DNA from: Hymenoscyphus infarciens
Lineage: Eukaryota; Ascomycota; Leotiomycetes; Helotiales; Helotiaceae
Direction of reading: 5' to 3'
Assembly (NCBI GenBank): GCA_001414345.1
Contig: LLCB01000032.1
Location: forward strand, 124,001 to 188,000
DNA length: 64,000 bases
The notes under the pieces are model-generated. The model searched no databases. It was not told the origin of the DNA and saw only the letters and a list, made by a program, of their open reading frames with translations. Below are positions 59,284 to 64,000 of this stretch, piece after piece. The number at the start of each line of letters is the position of its first letter. The stretch's first letter is position 1. The position numbers and the translations under genes are program-made.

Positions 59284-60139
59284 TAGTTCCATAGTTTGAA
59301 TTTTTTTGATATTTTTATTTTTTGAGAGTTTTCTTTTTAAGAGAGTTTTTTTTTTAGGAGTTAGAATGTATTTTTCTAGTACTATTTAGATAGAAAGGGT
59401 TAAGTTACGTTTATCTTATTTTCCTAACACGGGGATCTAGGAATAAGTAAATATAGAAAATGTAAGTGTAGAAGAAGTAAGAGCCTACTTAGCTCGTATA
59501 TATCTAGGATATATACTACTAAAAATCATATAGTAAAATATATATATATATATATATATATACTAATACTAATTCTATATATACACCAGTATTTAATAAA
59601 TATAATTAAAAGTGAAATAAATCCTTTATTTGACTTTATATCTCTTAGTATCTATATAAAAAGGAATCTATACTACCGAGAAAAAAAGCTTTAGACTTTT
59701 AAAGGTATGACTCTTTAAAAGTTTCTATCTCTCTTTTCCTATCTACTAATTTTATAAGGTTAAGAAAGATATACACCTAGATATCTCTTATAAGCTAAAC
59801 AATTACTAAAAATTAAGAAAAAAGTAAAGATATATACTAACTTATACGAGGTTCTAATCTAGGACATCTCGTTAGCTATCTATATATATACATATAGATC
59901 TAAATAATTTATACGAGCTAAACAGGCTCTTAATAGTTGGAATTTTTTCATCTTTATATTTTCGGTTTTTAGAAGCGTTTTTTAAGCGTTTTTTTTTTAA
60001 GAAGTTTTTTTTACGAGTTGTAATATATTTTTCTCTATAAGATTCAGATAGGAAGGGTTAAGTTTATCTTATTTTCTTAAGACAAGGATCGTGGAATAAG
60101 TAAGTATAGAAGAAGTAAGTGTAGAAGAAGTAAGTAATA
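59284..60139 (+). repeat. Pair of ~200-bp direct repeats flanking the MITE-like element
   Basis: 59284-59479 and 59933-60139 are imperfect direct copies. Both run from ATAGTT(T/G)GAATTTTTT through a T-rich part and a GGGTTAAGTT...TTATCTTATTTTC block to GTGTAGAAGAAGTAAG. The element at 59480-59930 lies precisely between them. Confidence 0.6.
59480..59930. mobile_element. TA-flanked MITE-like element with terminal inverted repeats
   Basis: 451 bp, AT-rich, non-coding. Left end AGAGCCTACTTAGCTCGTAT; right end inverse-complements to AGAGCCTGTTTAGCTCGTAT (two mismatches in 20, both transitions). TA dinucleotides border both ends (59478-59479 and 59931-59932), the target preference of Tc1/mariner elements. 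There is no transposase, so it is a non-autonomous or remnant copy. An internal TA run (59538-59562) is polymorphism-prone. Confidence 0.65.
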
Positions 60140-60431
60140 AAACAAGTGAAAGATAGAAAAGTAGAATAATAATAAAAATAGAGTATATTTTACTTTTTCA
60201 AAATTTCGTTTTTCTCAAGTCACCTTATATCTAAATAATCTCTTCTTTCCAAACTTTAGGTAGGAGAGGGAGATTTTTTTATTCTATACCTATGTAAATT
60301 TTAAATACTAAGTAGAACTTATTTGTTTGGAGAAAGACGGACGGATATTAAGGAATAGATAGGTATAGATCAAGATAGATGGTCAAGATAGATGGTGGAT
60401 GAGAGGGCAAGGAATAAGACGTGTAAAGGAT

Positions 60432-60512
60432 GGGAAAGGGAAGGGGAAGGGAAAGGGAAAGGGAAAGGGAAAGGGAAAGGGAAAGGGAAAGGGAAAGGGA
60501 AAGGGAAAGGGA
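60432..60512 (+). repeat. GGGAAA hexanucleotide microsatellite
   Basis: About 12 tandem copies of GGGAAA with one GGGGAA variant, giving a pure purine strand of roughly 80 nt. The frames across it (Lys-Gly or Phe-Pro repeats) are artefacts of the repeat. Confidence 0.95.
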
Positions 60513-61093
60513 ACGATTGGGCATCTGAAATATAATCAATACTTCTTTTCAATCACCCTTCTCAAGTTTAATAATCCAACCTAGGGACATTGCTCAATAC
60601 CAAAACCAACAACATCAGCAAACTCAACTCAACATCATTCTACTTGCAACTCACACAATCATGCATGCTCACTCAAAAAAGCCATCACTAGAAAAGAATA
60701 TTTTTATACTAATCTACAAATGATCTGTCGGTCCCTAGACTTTGATAGACAGAATTTCCCCTCGCAATGCAGATGAATTGAAGCAAAAAAAGTGCCAGAA
60801 AAACACGATGCAGAAAGAATAATTTACAAAAGTTCCAGTGCCAAATAAAAAAGAGAAGAACACACTCTGTCTTCGTCCCACCATTGACGTAGATAGATTT
60901 AACGAGAAAACCCCGCCCATCCATCAATCCCATGTACTCCACCCAAAAAACTCCATGCCAGAAAAAATACAAAGATCCGCTGTGCTTGCTGTACCGCGTC
61001 CCTCTCAAATCTCGAGGCTCAACTTGGAATGAGCATTATCGAGAGAAAGAAAATGTCGTACAAAACAAAACAAAAAGCACAACCTCCTTTCCC

Positions 61094-63309
61094 CTACTGG
61101 TTGAAAACCATAGGGGTATTACCAATATTAACATTGCTCGCCAGTTGAACCATACCGCCATTATACCCCGCAGGCATCGAGGCCATAGAGCCCATCTTCT
61201 CACGTTCCAGCTTCTCTTGATCCATACGTGCACGATCCGCCTTGGTAATGCGTGGTTTGCGAGTAGTTGAACCTCCCCGAGAGCCTGGTCCGGATAGCGG
61301 GAGACCGGTACGTGCATTGATTCCAACATTTCCACTTGCTGCAGCTGCGCCGCCACGGGTAGTTCCTCCACGACCTCCTCGGCTTCCTCTTCCACGGCCA
61401 CGCTTTGGTGTACCGGTAGCCCTGTAGAGATATTAGTTGTGGAATTGAGCATAGATTTGGGATGTACATACCTAGGATCCAATGCTGGCTTTTCGCCCTC
61501 GGGAATCAATGGACCGGAGTAAACGAAGAAGCCATCCTGAGCCGCAGCAGCTTGTTCCTCCCAAAGAAGTTCCGAATCATCGACGAAACCATCATCTTTA
61601 TCGTATTGATCTTCCTTCATTCTTCTCTTTCGTGGAATCTTCTTCACTCCCCCATCAGTGCCGGTTCGCCCATCACTCATCCCACCCATCTCCACATTGC
61701 TAGCTTCGCCCTCCGAGTCAAGTGACATATCATCACCACTATCTTTGCTCGAGCCATTTCTTTCCAGTGCCGCACCGGCTGCAGCAACCCTGGCAAGGCG
61801 GTCACGTTGAGCCGCGAGACGCGGGTGGAGGGCATCCCATCCATATTGCTCCTCAGCCATACGCGTGAAATTGATGATTTTATTAGCCTCGCCATTCATT
61901 GGGATATGGAGGATGACAGTTGGGGCACGAAACTCGGTTCCTTCTTCGCCTCCATTGCCAACTCCGCCTAGATGCATCAGACCAGAACCAGGAAGAGGTG
62001 GTGGTGCAGGATAGACGTCTGCCGCGTTCTTGAGTTTTGGTGGTTTAGGCGATGCGGCCGCGGAGGATGTGGCGGTACTGCCGTGTCCCAAGGAGGCTTT
62101 CTTTGTCAACGAAGGTCCGTCTGATTTTCTGGGCGGCATCGGTTGCTTTTGTGAAGGCACTTCAGCAGGAGCTGAGGGTGCAAGTCGAATGACAGTTGGT
62201 GATGGCGGGTGGGAAGATGGGCCGTCGGTTTGGTATAGCCGGGCTTGTTGTTGGTTGAAGAAGGATTGCGTTGCGATAGACGGCGACGTCAAGGACTGAT
62301 TAGGTGGGTCCACCAGGCTAGAAATCGACGGGGACGCGCTTGCTCGATTCATTGTCTGGGGAAGATGTGGCGAACCTTGAGAGCCTTGAGGATTGCTGAA
62401 AGGGTTGTGGCTTACAACGGTTTCCCTCACGGGATCGTAGTTTGATCTGATGGGATCATAGTTCTGACCACTCGTGCGAGGTTGTTGTGAATGCAGTTGT
62501 GTTTGGGGCTGGGAATGGTGATGCGTCTGGGGTGCAGCATCGGGGTTGAAGAAACTACCGGTGGGGTTGGGGTTGGGGTTGGAATTGGGATTGGGATTGG
62601 GATTAGGAATAGGGTCACGTCTGCCGTTTTCGGACGGATTCACCTCGCCTGCAGCAGAAGCAGAAGCAGAAGCAGAAGCAGCTGCAGGGTGCACGAAAAA
62701 ACTCCCGACAGTCTCCGGGGCCCGTGCACCAACGGCCCGCTGCCCTTGACCTGCTGCTGCTGCCGCTGGTGGGAGGTCGGAAGTCGTACCTGCAGCATTC
62801 GACACAATCCGCTTCTTCTTCCTCTCCTGCTTGGGCGCATTGGGATCTCGAGGCTTGCGAGTTCTCTTCTGCTTGGGCGCAGCTTCGGTATTGCTGGCCG
62901 AGTTTTCTTGGTTGGCCTCCTGGCTGAGATAGAAACTCTTGGGCTTCCGTCCCGGCTTCTTTCTCACTTTGACCGGGGCATCAGCCGGTGAGGGAACTCC
63001 ACCCACTGGACCCAGAGCTCGAACATTGGGATCATTCAGATCATTCAGATCCATGTTGGCGGCATTGGAAGTCAGGGCTTGAGCTTGGGCTTGAGCTTGA
63101 GCTTGAGCTTGAGCTTGAGCTTGAGGCTGAGGCTGAGGCTGAGCTTGGTTGTGGTCGATGTTGATGTTGATGCTATTTCGGTTCGACATTGATGCGGCCA
63201 GCTGATTCGGCTCCGGCGAGCTATGCGGTGGCGAGGACAGTCCCGAAGCCGATGAAACGGATGCACGTCGAGCTCGACCAATTTCGTGTTGATGTGCATC
63301 GGTCGACAT
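61094..63309 (-). CDS. HPC2/ubinuclein-domain protein (HIR histone chaperone complex)
   Basis: Two exons in transcript order: 61472-63309 and 61094-61421, joined across a 50-nt intron (GTATGT donor, CTACAG acceptor) to give 721 aa. Unspliced reading would end at an unrelated tail. The N-terminus has a Gln/Ala repeat (about 55-80), an AT-hook-like VRKKPGRKPKSF, and basic RTRKPRDPNAPKQERKKKR. Asn/Pro and Ser/Pro low complexity follows. The hallmark HPC2 box is KEDQYDKDDGFVDDSELLWE, continuing QDGFFVYSGPLIPEGEKP. The spliced C-terminus is Arg/Gly-rich (RGRGRGSRGGRGGTTRGG). Role by family: subunit of the nucleosome-assembling HIR complex that deposits H3.3-like histone and represses histone genes outside S phase. 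It converges on SEC14 across the spacer. Confidence 0.88.
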
Positions 63310-64000
63310 GGCTCACTGGCGGTGGCAGTGGTAGTGGTAGTGGCAGTGGAGGTGCGAGATGGCGAATTGTGTCAAGCTTCAATGTTGTGCTTGGAAAGGA
63401 ATCGTCGCTACTTCTGCGAGATGCCGTACCGTACCCTACCGTACCCTACCGTACCCTACCTCCGACCAGGTGAGGGAGGGAAATGAAATTGTAAAGTGGT
63501 CGTGGAGCTGGCTGGGGTGGGTGCAGCCCCTGGAACCACAAACTCCTTGACTGAACAGCTGTGAATAGCGTCACGACGACGACGCGAGACCCCAAAATTA
63601 TCAGAAATCTGCCTTTACCAGATGGACCTGGACCGGTGTCGTCCGTCAGACGGGACGATGCAGACAAGTAAAATGACGGCTTTATTTGGACGCTTTCTGG
63701 GTGCAGGCCCGATGAAGGTGCACGCAATGTCGATGGAATACAAATGTGTTGGGTGGTGGTGGTGGTGGAAAAGTGGAAAGAAGAGTAGATTTTTAGGTGG
63801 TTGTGGAAAAAGTGCGAAGGCGTTTGAATAAGAGAGAAATTTAATATGGCGGGTTCTGGAACAAGCGTTGGACTCGAAGCGACGGGATATCATCTAAAAT
63901 CACTACACTACAGCTACAGTACAGTACAGAAAACGGTGGCATTACATTACAGGCAGGGGGCACATGGAAAGGCGATAGTAGGAGGCCAGTACGGGCTGTA
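63310..64000. other. 5' flank of the HPC2-type gene
   Basis: Upstream region of the minus-strand HPC2-type gene. It contains three to four 10-bp tandem copies of TACCGTACCC (63425-63461), a GGT-type trinucleotide run near 63752-63770, and CTACAGTACAG-like repeats near 63906-63927. No gene could be supported to the right edge. Confidence 0.45.

Larger units (their letters stand above)
58203..61093. other. Intergenic low-complexity, AT-rich spacer
   Basis: About 2.9 kb between two convergent genes. It carries 3' regions at both ends, T-rich and GTAT/GTTG-type microsatellites (58.9-59.16 kb), an AT-rich stretch at 59.2-60.3 kb with a direct repeat and a MITE-like element, and a GGGAAA microsatellite. 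No gene seen. Confidence 0.5.

Noticed and set aside
60399..60584. Lys-Gly repeat frame and opposite-strand Ser/Leu or Phe/Pro repeat frames
   Set aside because: Produced by the GGGAAA microsatellite.

Overview
The window is nuclear DNA of a filamentous ascomycete. Genes carry short spliceosomal introns (mostly about 45-85 nt, GTAAGT/GTRNGT donors, CTAAC-type branch points) and are separated by kilobase spacers. They encode ordinary fungal housekeeping proteins. A 21-kb AT-rich block shows the repeat-induced point mutation (RIP) signature. The families and gene style suit a Leotiomycete (Botrytis/Sclerotinia-like), but that placement is inference.

Left arm (1-34 kb). A 3'-partial ecdysoneless/SGT1-family gene converges on a degenerate APH-fold protein gene. 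Next come TAN1 (THUMP protein for tRNA acetylation), a block of intron-like tandem repeats, two single-pass membrane proteins, and an unidentified conserved-looking protein. These are followed by cofactor-independent phosphoglycerate mutase, Mediator subunit 9, tubulin cofactor C, the complex I NDUFA11/B14.7-type subunit, a UBP2-type deubiquitinase, and a ferric-reductase-like membrane flavocytochrome. Exon joins were worked out by hand from splice signals, reading phase and protein family continuity.

Middle (34.2-55.5 kb). This block is three transposons nested inside one another. A Tad/I-type LINE on the minus strand has a poly-A end at 34.22 kb and 13-bp target duplications at 34208-34220 and 55546-55558. 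It was split inside its reverse transcriptase by a Ty3/Gypsy chromovirus (36438-54227; 183/184-bp LTRs; target duplication ATTAT/GTTAT). The chromovirus was itself hit by a non-autonomous LTR element (48853-52264; 352-bp LTRs; target duplication CTTAT). The chromovirus carries a RIP-riddled extra reading frame of about 6 kb between its chromodomain integrase and its 3' LTR, which I cannot assign to a family. Most of the block is stripped of CpA/TpG, but the interior of the innermost element and the last 110 bp of the LINE are not.

Right arm (55.6-64 kb). Prefoldin subunit 3 starts about 200 bp from the edge of the transposon block. It is followed by SEC14, a 2.9-kb low-complexity spacer holding a TA-flanked MITE-like element and microsatellites, and an HPC2/ubinuclein gene of the HIR histone chaperone complex.

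No rRNA, tRNA, CRISPR or operon-like structure was found. The genes are independent eukaryotic units, and neighbours share no obvious pathway.
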